From: Hymenobacter ruricola
GTDB lineage: Bacteria > Bacteroidota > Bacteroidia > Cytophagales > Hymenobacteraceae
Reading direction: 5' to 3'
Assembly: GCF_015694525.1 (NCBI RefSeq)
Contig: NZ_JADQDM010000021.1
Coordinates: forward strand, 1-64,000
Length of the DNA: 64,000 bases
The position numbers and the translations under genes were made by a program. The notes under the pieces were generated by a model, which was not told the origin of the DNA, searched no databases, and saw nothing but the letters and a program-made list of their open reading frames with translations. Within the stretch, counting starts at the first letter, position 1, and each line of letters opens with the position of its first letter. Below are positions 7,997 through 16,126 of the stretch, one piece after another.

Positions 7997-9626
7997 CGAT
8001 ATTGACAACGCTTTCCAACGGCTGAATCCGCCGGAGCCGGACCCCGCGCCGTTTCCGCTGGACGCCTGGCTGCGCCTGGAAACGCAGCTCGACAAAGCCG
8101 TGATTGAGCGCGCCGTGCGGCGGAAGATGTGGAAGTTTTTTGCGGCGGAAGTGCTGGTGGTAGCCCTCGTGGGGCTGGGCTGGCTGCTGTGGTGGCCCAG
8201 CGGCTCGGCTCCGCGCCCGGCTGTTGCAGCCGCGACAAAGGCAACTGAGGTGGCGGCCTCGGCGCAGGCCAGCACAAAGGCGGCAGCACACACCGCAGTG
8301 AACTCCACTGCGGCCAGAGTTGCTGCTAGCACAGCTGCTCCAGCGGCAGCCAAGGCAATTGTGCCCACGGCCACGGCTGCCGCTAATGCGGCCTTGGCTG
8401 CGCCAGCTTCGCAGCCAGGCGAAACGCTGTCGGCCGCTTCGCCGTCGGCCGATAGTCGCCCGGCACCAGCCAAAGCCCCGGTAGTATTGGCCGCAACGTC
8501 CCCAAAAAAGCCTGTACGCCGCCTTTCAGCCTCCCGCGAAGACCGGGTTCGTGGCCTTGCAATGCCGGCTATTGCCTCTGCTGTTGTTAAACGGCGCGTA
8601 GCAACTACGAGAGTTACGCGCCAAGCTGCCGGAGAAGAAGGCAAGCCCACGGCTTCCGCTCGCAAGTCGACCATTGCTTCAGCCACCGCAACTGCCGTTG
8701 GAACCGGGCGCCAGGCGGCGGGCCGAACGATATTGGCGCAACCTTCCGAAGAGCCGACGGTCGTTTCTGCGGCTGGCCCAGCCAACCGCCGACACCGCGG
8801 CTACCCGGCCCGGCCGTCAGCGGGCAACGACTCACCAGCTTCCCCGGCGGCTTTGGTTGCAGGCTCTTCGACGGAAAACACTGCCCAAGTCAACGATAAT
8901 TCAGCCCTAGCTGCCGAGAATACCGCCTTGCCGCTAAAACCGGTAGGCTTGGCCTTGCCCGCTGCTCCGGCTTTGCCGGCCCCGCTGGCCCAGGCCCCCA
9001 CGCCGGCCAATCCGGAAAAGCCAGCGCTGGCTCACCAGCCGCGTTTTTACGTGGGCCTGGTGGGCGCGCCCGACATCACGACGGTGAAATTTGCCAACGT
9101 GGAAAGCCCACTGCCCAACTTGGGCGTGGTGCTGGAATACCGCCTCGGCAGCCGCCTGCGCGTAACCACGGGCCTGCTACGCTCGACCAAGCAATACAAG
9201 GCCCGGCGCGCCGACTACGACTTTGGCGACTACGGCGTCTACCTCACGCACCGTTACTTCGACGACGTGGACGGCTCCTGCACCGTGCTCGACGTGCCCT
9301 TGAACCTGCGCTACGACCTGGTTTCGCGTCCGCACTACGCGCTGTATGGCAGCGTGGGGCTGTCCTCCTTCTTCATGCAGCGCGAGCAGTACTCCTATTC
9401 GTATGTGGAGTACAACAAGCCGGGCTACTGGTCGGGCGAAGTGGTGAACGCCAACCGCCACCTGTTCAGCATCCTCAACCTCTCGGCCGGTTACGAGCGC
9501 GCCCTGAGCTCGCGCTGGAGCCTGCACGCCGAGCCCTACGTGAAGCTGCCCCTGGCCGGCGTGGGCGCCGGCAAGCTCAAGCTGACCAGCGCGGGCGTGT
9601 TTCTGGGCGTGAAGTATGGGTTTTAG
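7983..9626 (+). CDS. Membrane-anchored protein with long Ala-rich linker and C-terminal OMP beta-barrel; putative anti-sigma
   Basis: ATG 7983 is chosen because it overlaps the sigma gene stop by 14 bp and gives a sensible N-terminus (MWSDNDIDNAFQRL). The 547-residue protein has a short cytoplasmic part (1-50), one membrane helix (about 51-71, FFAAEVLVVALVGLGWLLWW), a linker of about 280 residues very rich in Ala with scattered Arg/Lys, and a C-terminal domain from about residue 354 (RFYVGLVGAPDITTVKF) that looks like an outer-membrane beta-barrel with alternating aromatic strands. By operon logic the N-terminus may bind the upstream sigma factor. That role is inferred; no classical anti-sigma motif is visible. 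Confidence 0.75.
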   Translation: MWSDNDIDNAFQRLNPPEPDPAPFPLDAWLRLETQLDKAVIERAVRRKMWKFFAAEVLVVALVGLGWLLWWPSGSAPRPAVAAATKATEVAASAQASTKAAAHTAVNSTAARVAASTAAPAAAKAIVPTATAAANAALAAPASQPGETLSAASPSADSRPAPAKAPVVLAATSPKKPVRRLSASREDRVRGLAMPAIASAVVKRRVATTRVTRQAAGEEGKPTASARKSTIASATATAVGTGRQAAGRTILAQPSEEPTVVSAAGPANRRHRGYPARPSAGNDSPASPAALVAGSSTENTAQVNDNSALAAENTALPLKPVGLALPAAPALPAPLAQAPTPANPEKPALAHQPRFYVGLVGAPDITTVKFANVESPLPNLGVVLEYRLGSRLRVTTGLLRSTKQYKARRADYDFGDYGVYLTHRYFDDVDGSCTVLDVPLNLRYDLVSRPHYALYGSVGLSSFFMQREQYSYSYVEYNKPGYWSGEVVNANRHLFSILNLSAGYERALSSRWSLHAEPYVKLPLAGVGAGKLKLTSAGVFLGVKYGF

Positions 9627-9706
9627 CCGCGCGTAATGCCGCCGCGGCGCCGTAGCTTGCGGGTTGGAATTTCACGCCCATTTCACTTATCTATTACTTT
9701 TTGACG

Positions 9707-10117
9707 ATGTTCGGTATGTCCGACAAGTACCCTTTACCTGCCCGGCTGCGCGCGGCGCTGGCGGGCGCGGCGCTGCTGGCGCTCGGCCTGGCGGCCGGCT
9801 GCACCTACTCGCACGGCGACCCGGCCCCGGCCTGCGACGTGCCCCACGAAAACGTGACGTACGCCAACGTCATTTCGCCCATTTTCGACGCCCACTGCCG
9901 CGAGTGCCACAACTCCAAGGACTACCCAGTGAAGGGCGGCGGCAACAATTTCGGCGACTACGCGGCCATCAACAGTTATTTCTCGCCCAGCAAGCTGCTC
10001 GGCTGCATCCGCCACGACGCCGGCTTCGACCCCATGCCCCAGGGCCGCGAAAAGCTGTCGGACTGCGACATCCAGCGCATCGAGGCCTGGATTGCGGCCG
10101 GCAAGCCCAACAACTAA
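9707..10117 (+). CDS. c-type cytochrome lipoprotein
   Basis: The 136-residue product has a signal sequence ending in a lipobox (LAAGC), so it is probably a membrane-anchored periplasmic lipoprotein. CRECH is a CxxCH heme c attachment motif, and the Met in GFDPMPQG is a plausible sixth ligand. The layout matches the small single-heme domain often annotated as planctomycete-type cytochrome c. Alternative start at 9716 (MSDKYP). It is followed 18 bp later by a YceI gene and then a beta-barrel gene, a co-directional trio likely to be one transcript. Confidence 0.85.
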   Translation: MFGMSDKYPLPARLRAALAGAALLALGLAAGCTYSHGDPAPACDVPHENVTYANVISPIFDAHCRECHNSKDYPVKGGGNNFGDYAAINSYFSPSKLLGCIRHDAGFDPMPQGREKLSDCDIQRIEAWIAAGKPNN

Positions 10118-10135
10118 ATGCTCCCCTCTTTTGCT

Positions 10136-10729
10136 ATGAAACGCTCGTTTTCGCCGCTGCTGTTGCTATTTCTGCTGCTCGTCCAGCCCCATGCGCGGGC
10201 GCAAAGCAAGTTCATGACCAAGGCGGGGCGGGTGTCGTTTTTCTCGGCCAGCCCCATCGAAGACATCGAGGCCAAAAACCAGCAGGTGGCCGCGGTGCTC
10301 GACTTTGGCACCGGCCAGCTGGCCTTTACGCTGCCCGTGAAGGCGTTCGCGTTCAAGCGCACCCTCATGCAGGAGCACTTCAACGAGAACTACATGGAGT
10401 CGGACAAATTCCCGAAAGCCAGTTTCACGGGCCGCTTCGTGGGGTTTGATGCGGCCACGCTGGCCACGCCCGGCCCGCACAGCCTGCAGGTGGAGGGCGA
10501 CCTCACGCTGCACGGCGTCACGCACCGCATTCAGGTGCCGGCCACCGTGGAGCTGAAGGGCAGCCAGCTGCTGGCGGCGGCCATTTTCCCGGTGGCCCCG
10601 GCCGATTACAACATTGAGATTCCGCTGCTGGTGCGCAACAACATCGCCAAAAGCGTGAGCGTGAAGGTGGCCCTGGCCTGCGACCCCGTGCCGGCCGCCG
10701 TGGGCGCCGCCACCCGCCCCACCAACTAA
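10136..10729 (+). CDS. YceI family periplasmic lipid-binding protein
   Basis: A 197-residue protein with a signal peptide (MKRSFSPLLLLFLLLVQPHARAQ) and the YceI lipocalin-like fold: GRVSFFSASPIEDIEAKN near the N-terminus, then NYMESDKFPKASFTGRF and LTLHGVTHRIQVPATVEL. YceI proteins bind long isoprenoid or other apolar ligands. The ATG at 10136 is preferred over 10118 because it begins directly at the signal peptide. It sits between a cytochrome c lipoprotein and a beta-barrel gene, so a link to respiratory or quinone-related chemistry is possible but not shown. Confidence 0.92.
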   Translation: MKRSFSPLLLLFLLLVQPHARAQSKFMTKAGRVSFFSASPIEDIEAKNQQVAAVLDFGTGQLAFTLPVKAFAFKRTLMQEHFNENYMESDKFPKASFTGRFVGFDAATLATPGPHSLQVEGDLTLHGVTHRIQVPATVELKGSQLLAAAIFPVAPADYNIEIPLLVRNNIAKSVSVKVALACDPVPAAVGAATRPTN

Positions 10730-10756
10730 CTTCCCACCGGTTTTACTACGCATTTT

Positions 10757-11683
10757 ATGCCCCGCAATTTTTACGCTATTTCCTTTCCTGGCTTGCTGCT
10801 GGCCGGCCTGCTGGCCTGGGCCGGCCCCGCCCGCGCCCAAACCGAAAACGACTTGCTGCGCGACCTCGAAAAGCAAACCACCGACTCGACCAAGCGCGAG
10901 GCGGTGGCGGCCACGTTCAAGGGCACGCACATCATCAACTCGCAGTCCGTCGAAACGCCGGGCGAGGGCACGCTGGCCTTCCTCATCCAGCACCGTTTTG
11001 GCACGCTCAACAGCGGTGCCTACGAGTTTTTTGGGCTGGATAATGCCGTGCTGCGCCTCAGCTTCGAGTACGGCCTCACCGACCGACTGGCGGTGGGCCT
11101 GGGCCGCAGCTCTCAGGAAAAAACGTTTGACGGCTTCCTGAAATACCGGGCCTTGCAGCAGAGCACGGGCGCGCACCCCATGCCGGTTTCGGTCACGCTG
11201 TTTGCCTCGTCGGCCATCACCACGCTCAAGTTCAACGAAGCCGCGCCCAACGCCACCGAGCGCACCACCGCCTCGCGCCTCGACTACACCTATCAGGTGC
11301 TGCTGGCGCGCAAGTTCAGCTCCAGCCTGTCGGTGCAGCTCATGCCCACGCTCATCCACCGCAACTACGTGGCCCTCGAAGGCATGCAGAACGACGTGTA
11401 CTCCATCGGGGCCGGCCTGCGCCAGAAACTCACCAAGCGCCTGGCCCTTACCGCCGACTACTTCTATGTGCTGCCCGGCTACGTGGCCGATAATTACCGC
11501 AACGCCCTCGGCGTGGGCGTCGACATCGAAACCGGCGGGCACGTGTTCCAGCTACACGTCACCAACTCCAGCGGCATGGTGGAGAAGTTCTTCATCCCCC
11601 AAACCACCGGCAATTTCTTCGACGGCGACATCTTCTTCGGCTTCACCGTGGCCCGGAATTTCACGGTGAAATCGCGGGACTGA
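10757..11683 (+). CDS. DUF5777-like outer-membrane beta-barrel protein
   Basis: The 308-residue protein has a signal peptide ending ARAQ and then KGTHIINSQSVETPGEGTLAF, HRFGTLNSGAYEFFGLDNA and alternating amphipathic strands to the C-terminus (FFGFTVARNFTVKSRD). This resembles the DUF5777 beta-barrel group found beside YceI and cytochrome c genes in Bacteroidetes; family naming is from memory. It is the last gene of the trio, 27 bp after YceI, and is followed by a palindrome and a terminator. The substrate is unknown. Confidence 0.75.
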   Translation: MPRNFYAISFPGLLLAGLLAWAGPARAQTENDLLRDLEKQTTDSTKREAVAATFKGTHIINSQSVETPGEGTLAFLIQHRFGTLNSGAYEFFGLDNAVLRLSFEYGLTDRLAVGLGRSSQEKTFDGFLKYRALQQSTGAHPMPVSVTLFASSAITTLKFNEAAPNATERTTASRLDYTYQVLLARKFSSSLSVQLMPTLIHRNYVALEGMQNDVYSIGAGLRQKLTKRLALTADYFYVLPGYVADNYRNALGVGVDIETGGHVFQLHVTNSSGMVEKFFIPQTTGNFFDGDIFFGFTVARNFTVKSRD

Positions 11684-11687
11684 GGCC

Positions 11688-11790
11688 GTCATGCAGGGCG
11701 TAGCGAAGCATCTCGCGTGTGGCAGTAATTCAATCGCCAGGAAAATAATTAGTGGAAGCACGCGAGATGCTTCGCTACGCTCTGCATGAC
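11688..11790. repeat. Palindrome family A, copy 1
   Basis: Arms GTCATGCAGggCGTAGCGAA and, inverted, TTCGCTACGctCTGCATGAC enclose a loop of about 40 bp; the arms continue inward with gcatctcgcgtg. This is the subtype with CATCTCGCG in the inner arm, shared with copy 10. Confidence 0.85.
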
Positions 11791-11800
11791 AACCAAACGT

Positions 11801-11838
11801 AAAAAGGCCCGCCTGAATCATCAGGCGGGCCTTTTTTA
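11801..11838. terminator. Bidirectional rho-independent terminator
   Basis: Perfect arms AAAAAGGCCCGCCTGA and TCAGGCGGGCCTTTTT around a 4-base loop serve both the beta-barrel gene (+) and the converging Nfu gene (-). An almost identical hairpin is used at 33737. Confidence 0.9.
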
Positions 11839-11852
11839 TGTTTGACTCTCAC

Positions 11853-12452
11853 TTACACCAGCACGCCTTCGGCCACCACGCTTTGCACCTCGGGCACCAT
11901 GCGCTTGAGCAGGTTTTCGATGCCGGATTTCAGCGTGACGGTGGCCGAGGGGCAGCCCGAGCACGAGCCTTGCAGGTTCACGGTCACAATGCCTTCGTGG
12001 TAGCTTTTGAAGGTGATGTTGCCGCCGTCCTGCTCCACGGCGGGGCGCACGTAGTTGTCGAGCAGGTCGATGACTTTCTGGGCAATCTGGCCTTCCTGCT
12101 GGGTGGGGTCGCCGGCGGTGGCGGCCTGGGCAGCCTTCTGCTCGGCGGCGGGGTCGACGGTGAAGATGGGGCCGCCGGCCTCCACGTAGCTCTTCAGGAA
12201 CTGGCGCAGCTCGGGGATGAGCTGCGTCCAGCCCAGGTCGGGCTGGGTTTTGGTGACGGTGACGAAGTTCTGGGCGATGAAGACGCGGCCCACGTAGTCG
12301 AAATTGAACAGCTCCTGCGCCAGCGGCGAGTTGGCGGCGGCTTCCACGTTGGGGTAGTCCACGCTCACGCCATCGGCCAGCAGGTTGTTGTTAAGGACAA
12401 ATTTCATGCTCTCCGGGTTGGGAGACGCTTCGGCATAAATGGAAACAGACAT
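11853..12452 (-). CDS. Nfu-type iron-sulfur cluster scaffold protein
   Basis: The 199-residue cytoplasmic protein has an Nfu N-terminal domain (YAEASPNPESMKFVLNNNL..., residues about 6-95) and a C-terminal NifU domain (about 125-195) with the CxxC cluster site GSCSGCPSATVTL. Nfu proteins carry and deliver 4Fe-4S clusters to target enzymes. ATG 12452 is chosen because homologs begin close to the SIYAEASPNP motif and the promoter element lies at 12501-12508. Monocistronic, converging on the DUF5777-like gene across a shared terminator. Confidence 0.93.
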   Translation of the reverse strand: MSVSIYAEASPNPESMKFVLNNNLLADGVSVDYPNVEAAANSPLAQELFNFDYVGRVFIAQNFVTVTKTQPDLGWTQLIPELRQFLKSYVEAGGPIFTVDPAAEQKAAQAATAGDPTQQEGQIAQKVIDLLDNYVRPAVEQDGGNITFKSYHEGIVTVNLQGSCSGCPSATVTLKSGIENLLKRMVPEVQSVVAEGVLV

Positions 12453-12500
12453 GGCTGAGGGGCTTAAAATCAAGGAGAAAGCTTGACGCGTTTGCAACGG

Positions 12501-12508
12501 CAAAGATA
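12501..12508 (-). promoter_or_regulatory. Bacteroidetes-type -7 element for the Nfu gene (TATCTTTG)
   Basis: On the minus strand this reads TATCTTTG, about 50 bp before the Nfu start codon; a TTTG lies farther upstream on the same strand at a longer than usual distance. Confidence 0.6.
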
Positions 12509-12691
12509 CAACCGCAACCGGGCATCAGAGGTTGCAAATGTAGCTACATGGATTGCGGGACGCCAGAAAAAATACGGGCTGGCACGGATGGCGGGCTGGC
12601 AGATGCCGGCCCTACCTTGCTGGCGTGAAAAACCGCCGCGGCCAAGCCGTCGGCGGTGGCCATTAATACCTGTCCCTCCTATTCAAGAAGC

Positions 12692-14956
12692 ATGAAATAC
12701 CTGGCGCACGCGCTACTACTCGGCTTGGCGTTGCTGGCTCCGGCCCGGGGCCGTGGCCAGCAGCTGCCACCCGATTTGCTCACGGACGAGAATTTTCAGC
12801 AGGGCCACGCCTACTGGGTGGGCCGCACCCCCAACTTAGTAGGGGAACTGACCGCGGCCGGCTATGCCTTCCAGTCCCTCGGCACCACTTTCAGCAACAT
12901 TCCCATCGAGCCCTACGGGCCAGCCCTCAACCAGCAGCAGGACTTTGCGCTAGAGGGCGAGCTGCGCGGCCAGGGAAGCATCGGCCTGTACTGGGCCGGG
13001 CAGCGGCTGGGCACGGCCGAGGAATTCACCACCACGCAGCTGAACCTGGCGCTGGCAGCCCCCACGGCGGCGGTGCTGCGCCTGCAGGCCGGCGCCTGGA
13101 CGGCGCTGGCCACCCAGCCCTTACCCAGTACCGTGGCCCCGGCCGACTGGCATACCATTCGCATTGCCCGCACGGGCGCCGAGGTAACGTATTGGGTGGA
13201 TGGCCGCCAGCTGCTGAAGCAGTCCTGGCCCAATCCGCCGGGTCAGGGCCTGGGCCTGACGGTGGAAGCCGGGGGCGCCGTGACCCTGCGCCGCCTGCGC
13301 ATCTGGCACCACCACTCCATTCGGCTGGCCCCGGGGCTCCCCGCCACCCTGCGGCGCGAACGCCTCGATGCCCCCGGCCTGAACACCGAGCGCGACGAAG
13401 CCACCCCACTGGTTTCGGCCGACGGCCGGTTTCTGTATTTTTCGCGGGCGATGGGCAGCCACCTCGACATTGACAACGCCAACGCCTTCAACTCCGACAC
13501 CTACGTAGCCGAACGCGGCCCCGATGGCCGCTGGGGGCACGTGCAGGCGCTGGGGCCGCCCATCAACACGGCCGCTTCCGACTACCCCCAGCACGTATCG
13601 CCCGATGGCCAGACCCTGCTCATGAGCAACCGCTACGGGCCGGCCGGCACCCTGCTGGGCCCGGGCCTGTCGCGCACCCAGCGCCGCCCCGACGGCACCT
13701 GGACCATGCCCGAGGCCCTGCCCGAAGGCACGGGCTACCGGCCCGACTTTGCGGCTCGCAACTCCACCTATTGTCTCGATGCCAGCGGCACGGTTTTGCT
13801 GCGCTCCGCGGCCCTCACCACGGCGCTCGACAACAACGACATTTACCTCTGCCGGCGGCAACCGGACGGCTCCTGGTCGGCCCCGGTGGCGCTGCCTGCT
13901 CCCATCAACACGCCGGCGCGGGAGGTGGCGCCGTTTCTGGCCCCCGATGGCAAAACGCTCTACTTCGCATCGGATGGCCACCCGGGCTACGGCCGGCTTG
14001 ATATTTTTATGAGCACCCGGCTCGATGAAACCTGGACCAAGTGGAGCGAGCCGCTGAACCTGGGGCCGGCCATTAACACGCCGATGGGCGAAAGCTATTA
14101 CTCCACTTCCGCCGCCGGCGACGTGGCCTACTGGGTGAGCGATGCCGGGCCGGGGCACCTGGGCGATATTTTTCGGCTGGCGCTGCCGCCCGCGCTCAAG
14201 CCGGCCGCCACCGTACTGGTGCGCGGGCGGGTGCTCGACGCCCGCACGAACCAGCCCATCGCCACGGCCGAGGTGCGCTACGAGCAGCTGCCCGCCGGCA
14301 CCGAAGCCGGCGTGGTGCTGCCCGCCGTGGCCGGCTCGTTCGAAGCCACCCTGCCGGTCGGGCAGCAGTACGGCCTGCGCGCCACAGCCGCCGGCTACCT
14401 CTCGGTGAATGAAAGCCTGAACCTGACCGCGGCCACCAAATACGGCGAAGTAACCAGGGACCTATACCTCATGCCCCTGACGGCCCCCGTTGAAGCCCTG
14501 GCCTCCAAAGCGGCGGCTTTGCAAGCAGCCCGTCCGGCGGCGGCCGTGCCCAAGCAGCTGAGTGGCCTGGCTACCCCGGCGCCCATGGTGGGTGCTGCCG
14601 CGGAAGAAGCCATTGCGCTGAACAACCTGTTTTTCGTGCGTGGCAAGGCCGAGCTGCTGCCGGCGTCTTATCCCGAGCTCAACCGCCTGGCCCAGACACT
14701 GGCCGAGCACCCCGGCCTGGAAATTCGCCTCGACGGCCACACCGACAATACCGGCGACGCCAAAGACCCCAAGCCCAACCAATTGCTCAGCGAGCAGCGC
14801 TCCCAGGCAGTGAAAGCCTATCTGGTGCGGCAAAAAATTGCGGCCGCCCGCCTGAGCACCCGGGGCTACGGGGGCTTGCGGCCCGTGGCGCCCAACGACA
14901 CCGAAGCCAACAAAGCCCGCAACCGCCGCGTCGAATTCGTGATTGTGAAGCGCTAA
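12692..14956 (+). CDS. OmpA family protein with LamG-like, PD40 repeat and peptidoglycan-binding domains
   Basis: The 754-residue protein has a signal peptide (MKYLAHALLLGLALLAPARG), a jelly-roll/LamG-like region (about 30-210), WD40-like PD40 repeats (about 225-490; FSRAMGSHLDIDNANAF, LYFASDGHPGYGRLDIFMS), a carboxypeptidase-regulatory-like domain (about 505-590) and a C-terminal OmpA domain (about 640-754; NNLFFVRGKAELLP, LDGHTDNTGD, ARNRRVEF) that should bind peptidoglycan. It is therefore an envelope protein linking cell wall and outer membrane or surface. The stop overlaps the converging aroC stop by 4 bp. ATG 12692 is set by the signal peptide. Confidence 0.9.
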   Translation: MKYLAHALLLGLALLAPARGRGQQLPPDLLTDENFQQGHAYWVGRTPNLVGELTAAGYAFQSLGTTFSNIPIEPYGPALNQQQDFALEGELRGQGSIGLYWAGQRLGTAEEFTTTQLNLALAAPTAAVLRLQAGAWTALATQPLPSTVAPADWHTIRIARTGAEVTYWVDGRQLLKQSWPNPPGQGLGLTVEAGGAVTLRRLRIWHHHSIRLAPGLPATLRRERLDAPGLNTERDEATPLVSADGRFLYFSRAMGSHLDIDNANAFNSDTYVAERGPDGRWGHVQALGPPINTAASDYPQHVSPDGQTLLMSNRYGPAGTLLGPGLSRTQRRPDGTWTMPEALPEGTGYRPDFAARNSTYCLDASGTVLLRSAALTTALDNNDIYLCRRQPDGSWSAPVALPAPINTPAREVAPFLAPDGKTLYFASDGHPGYGRLDIFMSTRLDETWTKWSEPLNLGPAINTPMGESYYSTSAAGDVAYWVSDAGPGHLGDIFRLALPPALKPAATVLVRGRVLDARTNQPIATAEVRYEQLPAGTEAGVVLPAVAGSFEATLPVGQQYGLRATAAGYLSVNESLNLTAATKYGEVTRDLYLMPLTAPVEALASKAAALQAARPAAAVPKQLSGLATPAPMVGAAAEEAIALNNLFFVRGKAELLPASYPELNRLAQTLAEHPGLEIRLDGHTDNTGDAKDPKPNQLLSEQRSQAVKAYLVRQKIAAARLSTRGYGGLRPVAPNDTEANKARNRRVEFVIVKR

Positions 14957-16032
14957 AGCCGGTTGGCGCGGGCGCGCAGCAGCAAATCGGCCAGCACCAG
15001 CTGGGTCATGGCTTCCACGATGGGCACGGCCCGGGGCAGCACGCAGGGGTCGTGGCGGCCGCGGCCCGCTAGCGTGATGGCCTCGCCCTGGTCGTTGATG
15101 GTTTGCTGGGGCTGCAGCAGCGTGGCCACGGGCTTGAAGGCAACGCGGAAATAAATGTCCTGCCCGTTGCTGATGCCGCCCTGGCTGCCGCCGCTGTGGT
15201 TGGTGCGGGTGCGCACGGCGCCGGTTTCATCGGTGTAAAACTCGTCGTTGTGCACCGAACCCGACAGCTTCGTGCCCGCAAAGCCGGAGCCGAATTCAAA
15301 CCCTTTCACGGCGTTGATGCTGAGCAAAGCGTGGCCCAGCACAGCCGGCAGCTTGTCAAAAACCGGCTCACCCAGCCCGGCGGGCACGCGCCGCGCCACG
15401 CCCGTAATCACGCCGCCCACGGTGTCGTGCGCGGCCTGCGCTTCGCGGATACGGGCTTCCATACGGACCGCGGTTTCGGGGTGTGGGCAGCGCACCAGGT
15501 TGCTGTCGATGAGGCTAAAATCCAACTCCTCATAGCTCACGGGCACTTCCACCTCGCCCACGGCCGACACGTAAGCGGCAACTTCCACTCCGAAATGCGC
15601 GAGCAGCTGCATGGCCACGGCACCGGCGGCCACGCGCGCCGCCGTTTCGCGGGCCGAGCTGCGGCCCCCGCCGCGGTAGTCACGGCGGCCGTATTTCACG
15701 TCGTAGGTGTAGTCGGCGTGGCTGGCGCGGTAGGCGTGCGCAATGTGCGAATAGTCGTCGGAGCGTTGGTCGGCGTTGGGAATGAACAGGCTGATAGGCG
15801 TGCCGGTGGTCAGTCCTTCAAACAGGCCCGACTGAATGTGCACGGTATCGGCCTCCTTGCGCGGGGTGGTGAGGGCCGACTGGCCGGGCCGGCGCCGGTC
15901 CAGCGCCGCCTGAATCTGGGCCGCGTCCACGGCCACGCCGGCCGGGCAGCCGTCAATAATGACCCCGATGCCCGCGCCGTGCGACTCGCCAAAGGTGGTG
16001 ATGCGAAACAGGGAGCCGAAGGAGTTGGACAT
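14953..16032 (-). CDS. aroC: Chorismate synthase
   Basis: Catalyses the last shikimate-pathway step, EPSP to chorismate, using reduced FMN. The 359-residue protein starts MSNSFGSLFRITTFGESHG, the typical N-terminus with the GESHG signature, and carries GGGRSSARETAARVAAGAVA (about residues 125-144), SGSVHNDEF and the C-terminal AGRGRHDPCVLPRAVPIVEAM. Length is normal for the family. Codons upstream of 16032 belong to a repeat, so that ATG is clear. Downstream of batD on the same strand, separated by an inverted repeat. Confidence 0.97.
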   Translation of the reverse strand: MSNSFGSLFRITTFGESHGAGIGVIIDGCPAGVAVDAAQIQAALDRRRPGQSALTTPRKEADTVHIQSGLFEGLTTGTPISLFIPNADQRSDDYSHIAHAYRASHADYTYDVKYGRRDYRGGGRSSARETAARVAAGAVAMQLLAHFGVEVAAYVSAVGEVEVPVSYEELDFSLIDSNLVRCPHPETAVRMEARIREAQAAHDTVGGVITGVARRVPAGLGEPVFDKLPAVLGHALLSINAVKGFEFGSGFAGTKLSGSVHNDEFYTDETGAVRTRTNHSGGSQGGISNGQDIYFRVAFKPVATLLQPQQTINDQGEAITLAGRGRHDPCVLPRAVPIVEAMTQLVLADLLLRARANRL

Positions 16033-16036
16033 GTTG

Positions 16037-16124
16037 TTGGTGCTTGGTTGATAGTACCTGGTGCTCGGATGGTGGTGCTCATGCATATTAAACCAAGCAC
16101 TAGGCACCACCAACCAGGCACCAA
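16037..16124. repeat. Inverted repeat (family E) between batD and aroC
   Basis: Two imperfect 32-bp arms (16037-16068 and 16093-16124) share TTGGTGCYTGGTTG in inverted orientation with a 24-bp loop. It is unlike families A and B in sequence but of similar design. Confidence 0.65.
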
Positions 16125-16126
16125 AA

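Noticed and set aside
12483..12695. 70-codon plus-strand ORF between the Nfu and OmpA genes
   Set aside because: It overlaps the Nfu promoter on the opposite strand, has Arg/Pro-rich shadow composition and no start signals.
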